Origin: Sphingomonas carotinifaciens
Lineage (GTDB): Bacteria; Pseudomonadota; Alphaproteobacteria; Sphingomonadales; Sphingomonadaceae
Length of the DNA: 64,000 nucleotides
Assembly (NCBI RefSeq): GCF_009789535.1
Contig: NZ_WSUT01000007.1
Span: 137,468 to 201,467 of the forward strand
Direction: 5' to 3'
Position 1 is the stretch's first letter. Each line of letters begins with the position of its first letter. A model generated the notes under the pieces. That model was not told the origin of the DNA and searched no databases. It saw only the letters and a list, made by a program, of their open reading frames with translations. Shown here one piece after another: positions 52,962 through 63,542 of the stretch. The translations under genes were made by a program, and so were the position numbers.

Positions 52962-53108
52962 CCACCGCCGGGCGTTCGAGACCGCTGCCCTGCCGTCTGA
53001 ACGAGCGTCCGCTTTGTCGCGATCGACGCTGGAAAGCGGACAGGCCGCTTCCCACCACCGGCCGGCGTTCGAGCCCCCTACCCCGCCATCTGAACGAACG
53101 TCCGCTTT
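52962..53108. repeat. two 54-base imperfect direct repeats with nested inverted repeats
   Basis: Copies at 52962-53015 and 53055-53108 share a start CCACCG, an inner GGCGTTCGAG and an end TCTGAACGA(G/A)CGTCCGCTTT. Between them GGAAAGCGGAC (53031-53041) is the inverse of GTCCGCTTTCC (53100-53110), so the array can fold. It lies just past the 3' end of the pca operon and may end or stabilise its transcript. It resembles dispersed intergenic repeats of sphingomonads. Confidence 0.75.
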
Positions 53109-53156
53109 CCACAATGTTTGCACATCACGCCGCCGCAGATTTATGCCAGAATCAAT

Positions 53157-54359
53157 TTAACTCCGCTCCAGAAGCAAAGCGAGCCCCTGCCCTACACCGA
53201 TGCACATGAAGGCCATCGCATAGCGGCCGCCAGTACGACGCAGTTCCTCCGCTGCACTCATCGCGATGCGGGCACCCGACATACCAAGCGGATGTCCGAG
53301 TGCGATCGCTCCGCCGTTGCGGTTCACGCGAGGGTCGTCGGGAGCGATGTTCAGGTCGCGGAGCGTCGCGATCGCCTGCGCGGCAAAGGCTTCGTTGAGT
53401 TCGATGACGTCGAGTTGGTCAAGGGCGACCCCGGTGATGCGGGAGAGCTTGCGCGCCGCCTCGATCGGTCCGGCACCCATCACCCGTGGCGCGATGCCCG
53501 ACGACGCCATGCCGAGAATACGGGCGCGGGGTGTGAGGCCGTGTTGGACCGCCGCTGCTTCGGACGCGATCAGCATCGCAGCAGCACCATCGTTGAGGCC
53601 CGAAGCATTGCCCGCCGTGACCGTACCGTCGGCGCGGACGACGGGCTTCAGTTTCGCAAGCGCTTCGAGGCTGGTGGCGCGCGGATGTTCGTCCTGGGCG
53701 AAGATGATCGGATCCCCCTTGCGCTGGGGGATAGTGACGGGGACGATCTCGGCGGCCATGCGTCCGCTGGCGATCGCGGCGGCGGCCTTTTGCTGGCTGG
53801 CGAGAGCGAAAGCGTCCTGCTCCTCGCGACCGACCTGCCATTGGTCGGCGACGTTCTCGGCGGTCTGCGGCATGGTATCGACGCCGTAGGCCGCCTGCAT
53901 CGCAGGGTTGACGAAGCGCCAGCCAAGCGTCGTGTCCTCGATCTTCTGCGTGCGATCGAAGGCGGCGGTGGCCTTGCCCATAGCATAAGGCGCACGGGTC
54001 ATGCTCTCGACCCCGCCCGCGATCATCAGTTCGGCATCGCCACTACGGATCGCCTGGGCAGCACTGCCGACGGCGTTCAAGCCCGATCCGCACAGCCGGT
54101 TGATCGTGCCGCCCGGCACCGCATCAGGCAGTCCGGCGAGCAGCACCGCCATGCGCGCGACGTTGCGATTGTCCTCGCCCGCCTGGTTGGCGCAGCCGAG
54201 CAGGACGTCGTCGATCGCTTCCCAGTCGACGTGCCGGTTACGCTCCATCAGCGCGCGTAACGGAATCGCGGCGAGGTCGTCGGCACGCACGCTCGACAGC
54301 GCGCCGTTCAAGCGGCCGATCGGGGTACGAACCGCGTCGCAAAGGTAAGCGTCGGGCAT
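53157..54359 (-). CDS. pcaF: beta-ketoadipyl-CoA thiolase
   Basis: 400 residues. It splits beta-ketoadipyl-CoA into succinyl-CoA and acetyl-CoA, the last step of the pathway. The nucleophile C90 is in N-R-L-C-G-S-G, His356 in A-L-G-H-P-L-G and the general base C386 in C-I-G-V-G-Q-G. Length and the E-D-N-R-N-V-A-R region fit PcaF rather than other thiolases. The ATG shares one base with the previous stop (TGATG). Last gene of the operon. Confidence 0.93.
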   Translation of the reverse strand: MPDAYLCDAVRTPIGRLNGALSSVRADDLAAIPLRALMERNRHVDWEAIDDVLLGCANQAGEDNRNVARMAVLLAGLPDAVPGGTINRLCGSGLNAVGSAAQAIRSGDAELMIAGGVESMTRAPYAMGKATAAFDRTQKIEDTTLGWRFVNPAMQAAYGVDTMPQTAENVADQWQVGREEQDAFALASQQKAAAAIASGRMAAEIVPVTIPQRKGDPIIFAQDEHPRATSLEALAKLKPVVRADGTVTAGNASGLNDGAAAMLIASEAAAVQHGLTPRARILGMASSGIAPRVMGAGPIEAARKLSRITGVALDQLDVIELNEAFAAQAIATLRDLNIAPDDPRVNRNGGAIALGHPLGMSGARIAMSAAEELRRTGGRYAMAFMCIGVGQGLALLLERS

Positions 54360-55537
54360 CAGGCCTCCTGTTCGATGATGGCGATGATCTTTTGCGCTTC
54401 GGCGAAACCGGTGTTCGCAGCGGGCACGCCGGCATAAATCGCGGTCTGCATCAGCACCTCTTTCAGGTCGTCGGTCGTGAAGCCCCCCCGCGACAGCCCG
54501 GCGCGGACGTGGAGCGCGAACTCTTCCCACCGTCCGAGCGCGCAGGTGACGGCAAGCACCAGCAACCGGCGGGTGCGATCGTCGAGGCCGGGGCGGCCCC
54601 AGATCTCGCCCCAGGCGATGCGGGTGATCATCGCCTGAAAATCGGCGGTGAAAGCGGTGCGCTTCGCCAGGCTCGCATCGACCCATGCGTCGCCCAGCAC
54701 CCGGCGGCGGTTGACGAGGCCGGCATCGAACAACGTGTCGGCGGCGCTCGTCGCGGCGGCGTCGGTGCACAGGAATCCGCGCAGCGCGCTCGCCAGTGCG
54801 CCCGGTGCCTCGATCGGTGGCAGATGCGCGCCGTCGAGGCTAGCGTGGCGTGCACCGGGAATGGTCAGCAGATGCTCGCCATGCCCCGCATAGGGGGTCG
54901 AGACATCGAGCGTCGCGGTCACCACCAGCGTTGGTACGGCGATCGCGTCGATCCTGTCGGCCAGCGCCATGTCGCGGATCGCCGCCCCAGCCCCGGCATA
55001 GCCGTCGTCGGACTGGTAAGCGATACCATCGCGCAGGGTGTCGGCAATCTCGGGGTGAAGCGTCGCGAAGCCCGGTGACAGGAAGCGGCCTACGCCCATG
55101 TCGGCGATCGCCGCCGTGCCGTCGCGGCGCACCGTGTCGATGCGCGCGCTCCAGGCCGCCGGGTCCATCGTCGCCGAGGTGCAGATCAACGTCAGCGCCG
55201 CGACCCGCGCGGGATGATCGAGCGCCAGCTGCATCGCGACCATGCCGCCGAGCGACACGCCCGCCACCGCCGCGCGGGCCACCCCGGCGTCGTCGAGGAT
55301 CGCCGCCACGTCATCGGCGAGCATAGCCAGGCTGTAGTCGCCCGGCGGCGCATCCGAACCCCCCGCCCCGCGCGTATCGATGCGCAACAGGCGGAAGGTG
55401 GGCAGCAGCAGCGGAACCGTGCGATCCCACAGCGACAGGTCGGTGCCGATCGAATTGAGCAGCACCAGCACCGGACGATCCGCGGCGCCCTCGATCCGCC
55501 AGTGCAGACGCACGCCGTCGCGAAGGGTAATGGCCAT
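54359..55537 (-). CDS. pcaL: fused beta-ketoadipate enol-lactone hydrolase / 4-carboxymuconolactone decarboxylase
   Basis: 392 residues with two domains. Residues 1-~255 are PcaD, an alpha/beta-hydrolase with nucleophile Ser95 in G-V-S-L-G-G-M and a late G-A-R-H acid/base region. Residues ~265-392 are PcaC, a carboxymuconolactone decarboxylase (RRRVLGDAWVDASL, then TCALGRWEEFALHVRAG). Fusing two successive steps is known in some actinobacteria (PcaL) and alphaproteobacteria. It starts two bases after pcaB. Confidence 0.93.
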   Translation of the reverse strand: MAITLRDGVRLHWRIEGAADRPVLVLLNSIGTDLSLWDRTVPLLLPTFRLLRIDTRGAGGSDAPPGDYSLAMLADDVAAILDDAGVARAAVAGVSLGGMVAMQLALDHPARVAALTLICTSATMDPAAWSARIDTVRRDGTAAIADMGVGRFLSPGFATLHPEIADTLRDGIAYQSDDGYAGAGAAIRDMALADRIDAIAVPTLVVTATLDVSTPYAGHGEHLLTIPGARHASLDGAHLPPIEAPGALASALRGFLCTDAAATSAADTLFDAGLVNRRRVLGDAWVDASLAKRTAFTADFQAMITRIAWGEIWGRPGLDDRTRRLLVLAVTCALGRWEEFALHVRAGLSRGGFTTDDLKEVLMQTAIYAGVPAANTGFAEAQKIIAIIEQEA

Positions 55538-55539
55538 CG

Positions 55540-56682
55540 TCAGTCCTCTTGTTCGCCGAGTAGTTCGGCGATCACGCCCATGCTCTCGCCGATATCGTCG
55601 CCGACCTCGGCGACAGCCAAGTTCCGGGCGATCGCGGCTTCGTCGATCTCCAGCCCCTCGGCCACGAGCGCCAGCGCGGCGGCGCTGCCACTGGCGAGCA
55701 GGAACAGATCAGCGACCACCGGTCCTTCGGCCTGCCAGCCGCCCAGCCCGCGCTCCTGTTCCTGTGGCAGCCCGGCGAGCAGCGACGCGACGAGTCCCGG
55801 CGCGCGCGTCGCCGCCGACAGCGCGACTTGACAGCCGGTCGGATTGCGCTTGTGCGCCATCGCCGAGGAACCGCCCCGCCCGGCGACCAGCGGCTCGCGT
55901 GCCTCGCCCACGCCGTTCTGCGCCAGCAGGGCGACGTCGCGCGCCACCTTGCCGAGCGCGCCGATGAGGATGCCGAGCGCGGCACCGATCGCCGCCACGC
56001 CGGTGCGCCGGGCATGCCATGGCGATGCACGCCCGAGGCCAAGCGTATCGGCGATCTGCGCGGCAATCGCCGTGCCCTTATCGTCCAGCCCAGCACGTGT
56101 TCCTGCCGCGCCACCGAGTTGCAGGTTCGCATGACGTCCGACCGCCGCGTCGAGCATAGCCAGCGCATCGCCGATGCCGCGCGCCGCCTGCGCCAGCCGC
56201 AGGCCGAATGCGACCGGCATCGCCTCCTGCAACAACGTGCGCCCGATCGCCGCGCGATCGGCATGGACGCGCGCGTGCCTCCCCAGCGCGTCGACGACGC
56301 GCCGAACGTCACCCGCCAGCAACCGGTGCGCCGCGCGGACCTGCAGCATCAGCACCGTGTCGGCCACGTCCTGACTGGTCGCACCGCGATGCAGCGCCTG
56401 CCCCGCCGCACCGCCGACCATCGCCCGGAGTCGCGCGACGAGCGGGATGGCGAGCGTGCCCGCGAGCGCCGCTTCCTCGGCCAAGGCCGCAGCGTCAATC
56501 CGCGCCGGGTCGACACCCGCCGCGATCGCCTCGGCAAGGTCGGGGGCGATCACGCCATGCGCAGCCTGCCCCTGCGCCAGTGCCGTTTCGAAGGCGCAGG
56601 CATAAGCGATGGTCGCGGCATCGTCGAACACCGCGATCATGTCCGCCGTCGCGGCGGGGCGCAGGCGCAGCAGGTCGCTCAC
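55540..56682 (-). CDS. pcaB: 3-carboxy-cis,cis-muconate cycloisomerase
   Basis: 380 residues of the fumarase/aspartase superfamily, converting 3-carboxymuconate to 4-carboxymuconolactone. The family signature G-S-S-A-M-A-H-K-R-N-P lies near residue 275, and the substrate-binding G-A-T-S-Q-D is near residue 100. Slightly shorter than the ~450-residue bacterial norm. Start overlaps the pcaG stop (ATGA). Confidence 0.92.
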   Translation of the reverse strand: MSDLLRLRPAATADMIAVFDDAATIAYACAFETALAQGQAAHGVIAPDLAEAIAAGVDPARIDAAALAEEAALAGTLAIPLVARLRAMVGGAAGQALHRGATSQDVADTVLMLQVRAAHRLLAGDVRRVVDALGRHARVHADRAAIGRTLLQEAMPVAFGLRLAQAARGIGDALAMLDAAVGRHANLQLGGAAGTRAGLDDKGTAIAAQIADTLGLGRASPWHARRTGVAAIGAALGILIGALGKVARDVALLAQNGVGEAREPLVAGRGGSSAMAHKRNPTGCQVALSAATRAPGLVASLLAGLPQEQERGLGGWQAEGPVVADLFLLASGSAAALALVAEGLEIDEAAIARNLAVAEVGDDIGESMGVIAELLGEQED

Positions 56683-57338
56683 AGATCGAAGAACACGGTT
56701 TCGCGCTCGCCCTGCAATACGATGTCGAACGACCAGACGCCTTCTTCACGGGCGGTGGCGATCAGCGTCGCGCGGCGCTCCGCCGGGACCAGCGACAGGA
56801 TCGCGTCCTCCGCCGCCATGCCGGCGAAATAGACCCGCGTCGCCAGCCGCTTGATGAGGCCTCGCCCGAAGACGGACAGTGCGATATGCGGTGCATGGCC
56901 CGGTCCGATGCTGCCGGGCAGGATCGTGCGGAAACGATAGCGGCCGTCCTCACCGGTCGCGGCGCGGCCGAAGCCGACGAAATGCGGATCGCTGTCCGGC
57001 TCCCCGCCATAGCGGCCGGCGGCATCCGCCTGCCAGAGTTCGAGCATCGCGTCGGGAACCGGTGCGCCCGCGCCGTCGACCACGCGGCCGGTGAGTTCGA
57101 TCACCTCGCCCGCCGGGGTGCCGGTCGGTGCGGACAGGTTCAGCACATAATGCGCTTCGGGAAACAGCTCGGGTCGCGCGCCCCTGTCCGATTGCCCGAC
57201 CAGATCGGCGCCACCCTTCCACGGCAGACCATAGTGGAAAAAGGGACCGACCGTCTGGCTGGGCGTCTGCCCGAACAGCGTCGGGTCCTGATTGTCGACG
57301 CGCGGCGCCGGGCGGCGGTCGGCGACGTCAATGGTCAT
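56679..57338 (-). CDS. pcaG: protocatechuate 3,4-dioxygenase alpha subunit
   Basis: 219 residues with the intradiol dioxygenase fold. The alpha-subunit N-terminus S-Q-T-V-G-P-F-F is clear, followed by LELWQADAAGRY and G-P-G-H-A-P-H-I. It works with PcaH to cleave protocatechuate between its two hydroxyl groups; the alpha chain lacks the iron. It overlaps pcaH by 11 bases. Confidence 0.93.
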   Translation of the reverse strand: MTIDVADRRPAPRVDNQDPTLFGQTPSQTVGPFFHYGLPWKGGADLVGQSDRGARPELFPEAHYVLNLSAPTGTPAGEVIELTGRVVDGAGAPVPDAMLELWQADAAGRYGGEPDSDPHFVGFGRAATGEDGRYRFRTILPGSIGPGHAPHIALSVFGRGLIKRLATRVYFAGMAAEDAILSLVPAERRATLIATAREEGVWSFDIVLQGERETVFFDL

Positions 57339-58029
57339 GGTCGTCCTCCTCGAACGGCGTCTGGTCGCGGCCCTTCAACACCACGTCGAAGCGGTAGCCG
57401 AGCGCCCAGTTCGGCTCGGTCACGTCCATGTCGAAGCGGGCGACCAGCCGCTGACGATACGGCATCGGTACTGCGTTCGCGATCGGATCGATCTCAATCA
57501 GCGGATCGTCGGGGAAATAGAGCTGCGTCACCAGTCGGGTCGCGAATGCCGGCCCAAGCAGCGACAGATGGATATGCGCCGGCCGCCATGCATTGCGGTG
57601 GTTGCCCCATGGATAGGCTCCAGGCCGCACCGTCACGAAGCGATAGCGGCCCTGCGCATCGGTCACGACCCGCCCCGCCCCGGTAAAGTTCGGGTCGTGT
57701 GGCGCGTCCCATTGATCCTTGGCATGGATATAGCGGCCGGCAGCGTTCGCCTGCCAGATTTCCATGACCGTGTTCGGCACCGCGTGACCGTCCTCGTCAA
57801 GCACGCGGCCGGCCACGATGATCCGCTGGCCCTGCGGCGCGCCGGCATGCTGCGTCGTCAGGTCGGCCAGCGCCGGCCCCATCAGCCGCTCCCACCCCGT
57901 CGGACCGGTCGTCTCGGTCCGCGTCTGCGGCACCCGCAACGGCGCTTGCATGGGTGCGCGGGTGCGGGTCGATCCGTAATCGGGAAAGAGCGCGGGCGGC
58001 GAGCCGGCATCGTCATGGGCATAGCTCAT
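57328..58029 (-). CDS. pcaH: protocatechuate 3,4-dioxygenase beta subunit
   Basis: 233 residues from ATG 58029, overlapping the pcaJ stop (ATGA). The beta subunit holds the ferric iron. Ligand tyrosines are seen in A-G-R-Y and G-A-Y-P-W, and the His pair in R-P-A-H-I-H. The [11 protein letters not shown]-terminus and L-x-G-R-D-x-T-P C-terminus fit PcaH. Confidence 0.93.
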   Translation of the reverse strand: MSYAHDDAGSPPALFPDYGSTRTRAPMQAPLRVPQTRTETTGPTGWERLMGPALADLTTQHAGAPQGQRIIVAGRVLDEDGHAVPNTVMEIWQANAAGRYIHAKDQWDAPHDPNFTGAGRVVTDAQGRYRFVTVRPGAYPWGNHRNAWRPAHIHLSLLGPAFATRLVTQLYFPDDPLIEIDPIANAVPMPYRQRLVARFDMDVTEPNWALGYRFDVVLKGRDQTPFEEDDHDH

Positions 58030-58651
58030 AGCTTCAGCTCCGCCCCGGTCTTGGCGCGAACCTCTTGCGCGGTGACGCCAGGCGCACATTCGATGAGGCG
58101 CAGGCCCGGCTTGTCGCAGGCGATGACGGCCAAGTCGGTGATGATGAGGTCGACGCACGCCTTGCCGGTCAGCGGCAGCGTGCAGTCGGGCAATATCTTC
58201 GGATCGCCATGCTTCGACACATGGTCCATCACCACGACGACCCGGCGGACCCCGGCGACCAGGTCCATCGCCCCGCCCATGCCCTTCACCATCTTGCCTG
58301 GGATCGTCCAGTTGGCGAGGTCGCCCGCCGCCGACACCTCCATCGCCCCCAAAATCGCCATGTCGATATGGCCTCCGCGGATCATTGCGAAGCTGTCGGC
58401 ACTGGAGAAGAAGGACGAGGTCAGCAGCGCGGTGATCGTCTGCTTTCCCGCGTTGATGAGGTCGGGGTCCGCCTCGCCTTCATAGGGAAACGGGCCGATG
58501 CCGAGCATGCCGTTCTCCGACTGGAGCGTCACCTCGATGCCCGCGGGCACGTAATTGGCGACCAGCGTCGGGATGCCGATGCCGAGATTGACGTAGAACC
58601 CGTCCTGCAATTCGCGCGCGGCGCGTGCCGCCATTTCGTCACGGGTCCAAC

Positions 58652-58655
<4 letters not shown>
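58026..58655 (-). CDS. pcaJ: 3-oxoadipate CoA-transferase subunit B
   Basis: 209 residues. The catalytic glutamate is E47 in Q-S-E-N-G-M-L-G, and the start has N-L-G-I-G-I-P. With PcaI it moves CoA from succinyl-CoA to beta-ketoadipate. Coupled at both ends by ATGA overlaps. Confidence 0.93.
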
Positions 58656-60676
<2,021 letters not shown>

Positions 60677-61558
60677 GTGCACGGCGGATCAATTCCCAGC
60701 TTCTACCTCTATGGCGAGCCGCATCGGGCGGTGGAGGAGGGCTTCGTTCACGCCGAACGCTTGGACGATCGGTCGCGGCCCAGCGAATGGACGATCCTGC
60801 CGCACGCCCATGCCGATCTGGTCCAGTTGTTCGTAGTCGATCGCGGCGGGGGCGAGATGCGCGCGGAGGATGCGCGGTTGGCAGTCGGAGTCCCGGCGCT
60901 GCTGTTGATTCCCAGCGGCGTCGTCCACGGCTTTTCGTGGCAGCAGGAATCGGCGGGGTCGGTCGTGACCCTGTCGATGCGACATCTATCGGTGCTCGAT
61001 GTGCGTTATCCCGGTATGATGGCGCTATTCGGATTACCGCGCGTGATCCCGCTGGATGCGGCGGCATGCGCTGCGATCGGCGCGGGCGTCACGGTACTGA
61101 TGCGGGAACTTGGCTGGGCGGCACCGGGCCATGATGCGGCGGTCGACGCTGCTTTGCTTGGCATCCTGGTCGAGACGTGGCGCGCGGGCGGACCACCGGC
61201 TGCCGACACCGCCAGCTTGCCGGGCCAGCAAGGCGCGCTGGTCGCCCGCTTCCGCGCGCGGATCGACGAACGCTTCCGTCTGCGCGAACCCATCGCGGTC
61301 CATGCCGCAGCACTCGGCGTCAGCGAAAGCCGCCTACGTACTGCTTGCGCACAGGTCGCCCGCCTCTCCCCCGCCGCGATGCTCGACCAGCGCGCGATAC
61401 TCGAGGTCAAGCGCGCGCTGCTCTACACCAACTTGTCGGTTGCGGAGGTCGGCTACGCCGCAGGCTTTGCTGATCCCGCCTATTTCACCCGCTTCTTCAC
61501 CCGCCACGCCGGAGTATCGCCACGCGCTTTTCGATCGCGGGAGAGCAAAGTCGCCTAG
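60677..61558 (+). CDS. AraC-family regulator of the pob/pca operon
   Basis: 293 residues from GTG 60677. The N-terminal cupin-like part (H-A-H-A-D-L-V-Q-L then IPSGVVHGFSW) is an effector-binding beta barrel, and the C-terminal ~100 residues hold two helix-turn-helix units (LGVSESRLRTACAQVA and VAEVGYAAGFADPAYFTRFF). AraC-type activators (PobC/PobR type) beside pobA respond to 4-hydroxybenzoate in several proteobacteria, and the divergent position supports that role. Confidence 0.85.
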   Translation: MHGGSIPSFYLYGEPHRAVEEGFVHAERLDDRSRPSEWTILPHAHADLVQLFVVDRGGGEMRAEDARLAVGVPALLLIPSGVVHGFSWQQESAGSVVTLSMRHLSVLDVRYPGMMALFGLPRVIPLDAAACAAIGAGVTVLMRELGWAAPGHDAAVDAALLGILVETWRAGGPPAADTASLPGQQGALVARFRARIDERFRLREPIAVHAAALGVSESRLRTACAQVARLSPAAMLDQRAILEVKRALLYTNLSVAEVGYAAGFADPAYFTRFFTRHAGVSPRAFRSRESKVA

Positions 61559-61576
61559 CCTATGCTCCACGGGCGA

Positions 61577-62500
61577 TCAGTCGTAGATCGGGCGCAGCAC
61601 CGTATCGAGGTGGTAGCGGGTCAGCGCCATCGATGCGAGCAGGTCGGGTGAGCCGTCATATTCGATCGACATCCAGCCCTTGAACTGATCCTCCTTCAGC
61701 AGATGGTACAGACCCGCCAGGTCGAGCGTACCGAGCCCCGGTTCCCAGAACCAGCGCGTCCCGTCGTCGGTGATTTCGGGATCCTGTGCATAGCGCACGC
61801 TGTCGGGCTGACGCTCGGACGCCGTGTCCTTCAGATGAAAGGTGCTGATCCGGTCGCGATAGTCGCGGTAAAAGGTCAGCAGGTCCTCGCCCATAATCGC
61901 TACCTGCGCAGTATCCAGGCAATAGTGCACATAACGCGGATCGGTCGATTCGATCAGTTCGCGGTGGTTGGGCAGGTTGATCGCGCAGAAGAACTCGTTG
62001 TGCAGCCCGATCTTTACCCCGTAGTCGGTGGCATAGCGGCCGATCTCGTTCATCACCCGGGCGCATTGCTGCACCTCTTCGCGGGTCAGCGGACCTGATC
62101 CGTAATAATTCTGGGTCGGGCAGGTGTTCATATAGCTGCCGCCGAACTTCACGATCGTCTCGACCGCTTCGCGACCCGCACGCACCGCTTCGTCGAAATG
62201 GTCCGCCTGGTGCGAGGCGTGCGCGCCATGGAACATGCCGATCACCTCGACGCCGCGGTCCTTGGCGAAGGCGGTGAAATTCTCGGGCGATCCGAACAGC
62301 GGCAGGATGTCGGCGAGATCCCAAGGTGCGATCTCGATCCCGTCGAAGCCAAGTGCTGCCTGATATTTCAGGATCGTGTCCCAGTCGGAATAATAGGCGG
62401 TGTTGGTCTTGTCCTCGTAATAGAATTCGCGGAAATTATCGATCTTCCGATAGGGAATGCTCTTCCAGTGGCACATGTTGGCATAGCGGATGTTGGGCAT
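61577..62500 (-). CDS. xylose-isomerase-like TIM-barrel protein (sugar phosphate isomerase/epimerase family)
   Basis: 307 residues. An AP-endonuclease-2/xylose-isomerase TIM barrel: D-G-I-E-I-A-P-W strand, H-N-E-F-F, C-L-D-T-A-Q, F-H-L-K-D and the final S-I-E-Y-D provide the metal-ligand pattern (Glu, His, Asp, Glu). The ligand set fits an isomerase, epimerase or dehydratase on a sugar or shikimate-like acid. The substrate is not evident. Downstream of the other two isomerase-like genes, same strand. Confidence 0.75.
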   Translation of the reverse strand: MPNIRYANMCHWKSIPYRKIDNFREFYYEDKTNTAYYSDWDTILKYQAALGFDGIEIAPWDLADILPLFGSPENFTAFAKDRGVEVIGMFHGAHASHQADHFDEAVRAGREAVETIVKFGGSYMNTCPTQNYYGSGPLTREEVQQCARVMNEIGRYATDYGVKIGLHNEFFCAINLPNHRELIESTDPRYVHYCLDTAQVAIMGEDLLTFYRDYRDRISTFHLKDTASERQPDSVRYAQDPEITDDGTRWFWEPGLGTLDLAGLYHLLKEDQFKGWMSIEYDGSPDLLASMALTRYHLDTVLRPIYD

Positions 62501-62519
62501 CGCGGAGACTCCGTCCGGC

Positions 62520-63476
62520 TTAATTCTGCAAATGGTTCAGGAGCGCGCGCGTACGCAGCAGCGCGCGGAACGGGTCGCGCGTCTGGCGGGCGCTGCAAAC
62601 GACCGGCCCGGCATAGCCCAGCTGGTTCAGCAGGCTGACGATGGCGGGCACGTCGACCTCGCCGGTACCTGGATCGCGGAACACCTGCGTCGCGCGATGC
62701 GCGGGAAACTCGGGGTTGGGCGTCTTCCACGTCGCCGCATCGTCGACGAAGGCAGTGTCGGTCAGATGAACACAGCCGATGCGGTCGCGGTGCGCGGTGA
62801 TGAACGCCGCCGGGTCGATCCCCGCGATCGTCAGATGCGCGGTATCAACGTCCAGCTTCACGCCGGCCGGCAACCGGTCGAGCAGCGCCAGGATGTGTTC
62901 GCCCCGGAACACGCTCCAATATTCGTTGCGCAGCACCAACGCGACGCTCGTCGCCTTGGCCTTTACCGCAAGCCCTTCGACCAGTGCGACCACGCGTTCG
63001 GTGAAGGCGCCGAGCCTGTCCTCAAGATCGGGATGATAATGGGCGATGCGTCCGTAATAGGCCGACGGGCTGATCGCGAAATACTCGGCATTCAGGTCGG
63101 CGGCGTGGGCCAGCGCCTCACCCGCGAAATGCCCGGTCGCCCCGAAATAGAAGTCGAGGTTGGCGTTGCGCATGAACAGGTTGGAATCGAACGTCACCCC
63201 GACCACCCGGTCGACATCGCCCTTCGCCAGCGCCGCGCGATAGTTGTCGGTATTCTCGTATTTGGTGTTAATGCAGTAGCGGTTCATCGGCACGCCGCTG
63301 CGCCCGCCGAACTGCCATACCGGCTCATAGGGGATTTCGATCGACCGAAACCCCGACGCGCCGATCAGCGGATAGAGTTCCTCCCAGAAATACTTGCTCT
63401 CGTACCGGTTCCGGTTGGGTTCCTGATAATGGCGATTGATGAGGTCGAGGCTCATCGCGAATTGATCGCTGTGCAT
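62520..63476 (-). CDS. xylose-isomerase-like TIM-barrel protein
   Basis: 318 residues, same superfamily as its neighbour but diverged. F-R-S-I-E-I-P-Y, VALVLRNEYWS, K-L-D-V-D-T-A-H and C-V-H-L-T-D mark the barrel strands and metal ligands. It starts 66 bases after the stop of the partial gene and ends 19 bases before the next start, so the three form one unit. Unknown substrate. Confidence 0.72.
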   Translation of the reverse strand: MHSDQFAMSLDLINRHYQEPNRNRYESKYFWEELYPLIGASGFRSIEIPYEPVWQFGGRSGVPMNRYCINTKYENTDNYRAALAKGDVDRVVGVTFDSNLFMRNANLDFYFGATGHFAGEALAHAADLNAEYFAISPSAYYGRIAHYHPDLEDRLGAFTERVVALVEGLAVKAKATSVALVLRNEYWSVFRGEHILALLDRLPAGVKLDVDTAHLTIAGIDPAAFITAHRDRIGCVHLTDTAFVDDAATWKTPNPEFPAHRATQVFRDPGTGEVDVPAIVSLLNQLGYAGPVVCSARQTRDPFRALLRTRALLNHLQN

Positions 63477-63542
63477 GGATGGGTTCCGAAAATGATGAGA
63501 CGCGATCGGTCGCGCCGGAGGTAAGGGCGGGCCGCGCCCGTC

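Noticed and set aside
52962-53108. CRISPR array
   Set aside because: Only two copies, 54 bases each, imperfect and with internal inverted repeats; no cas genes nearby.
55828-57686. Long plus-strand open frames across pcaB, pcaG and pcaH
   Set aside because: Arg/Pro-rich shadows of the well supported minus-strand pca genes.
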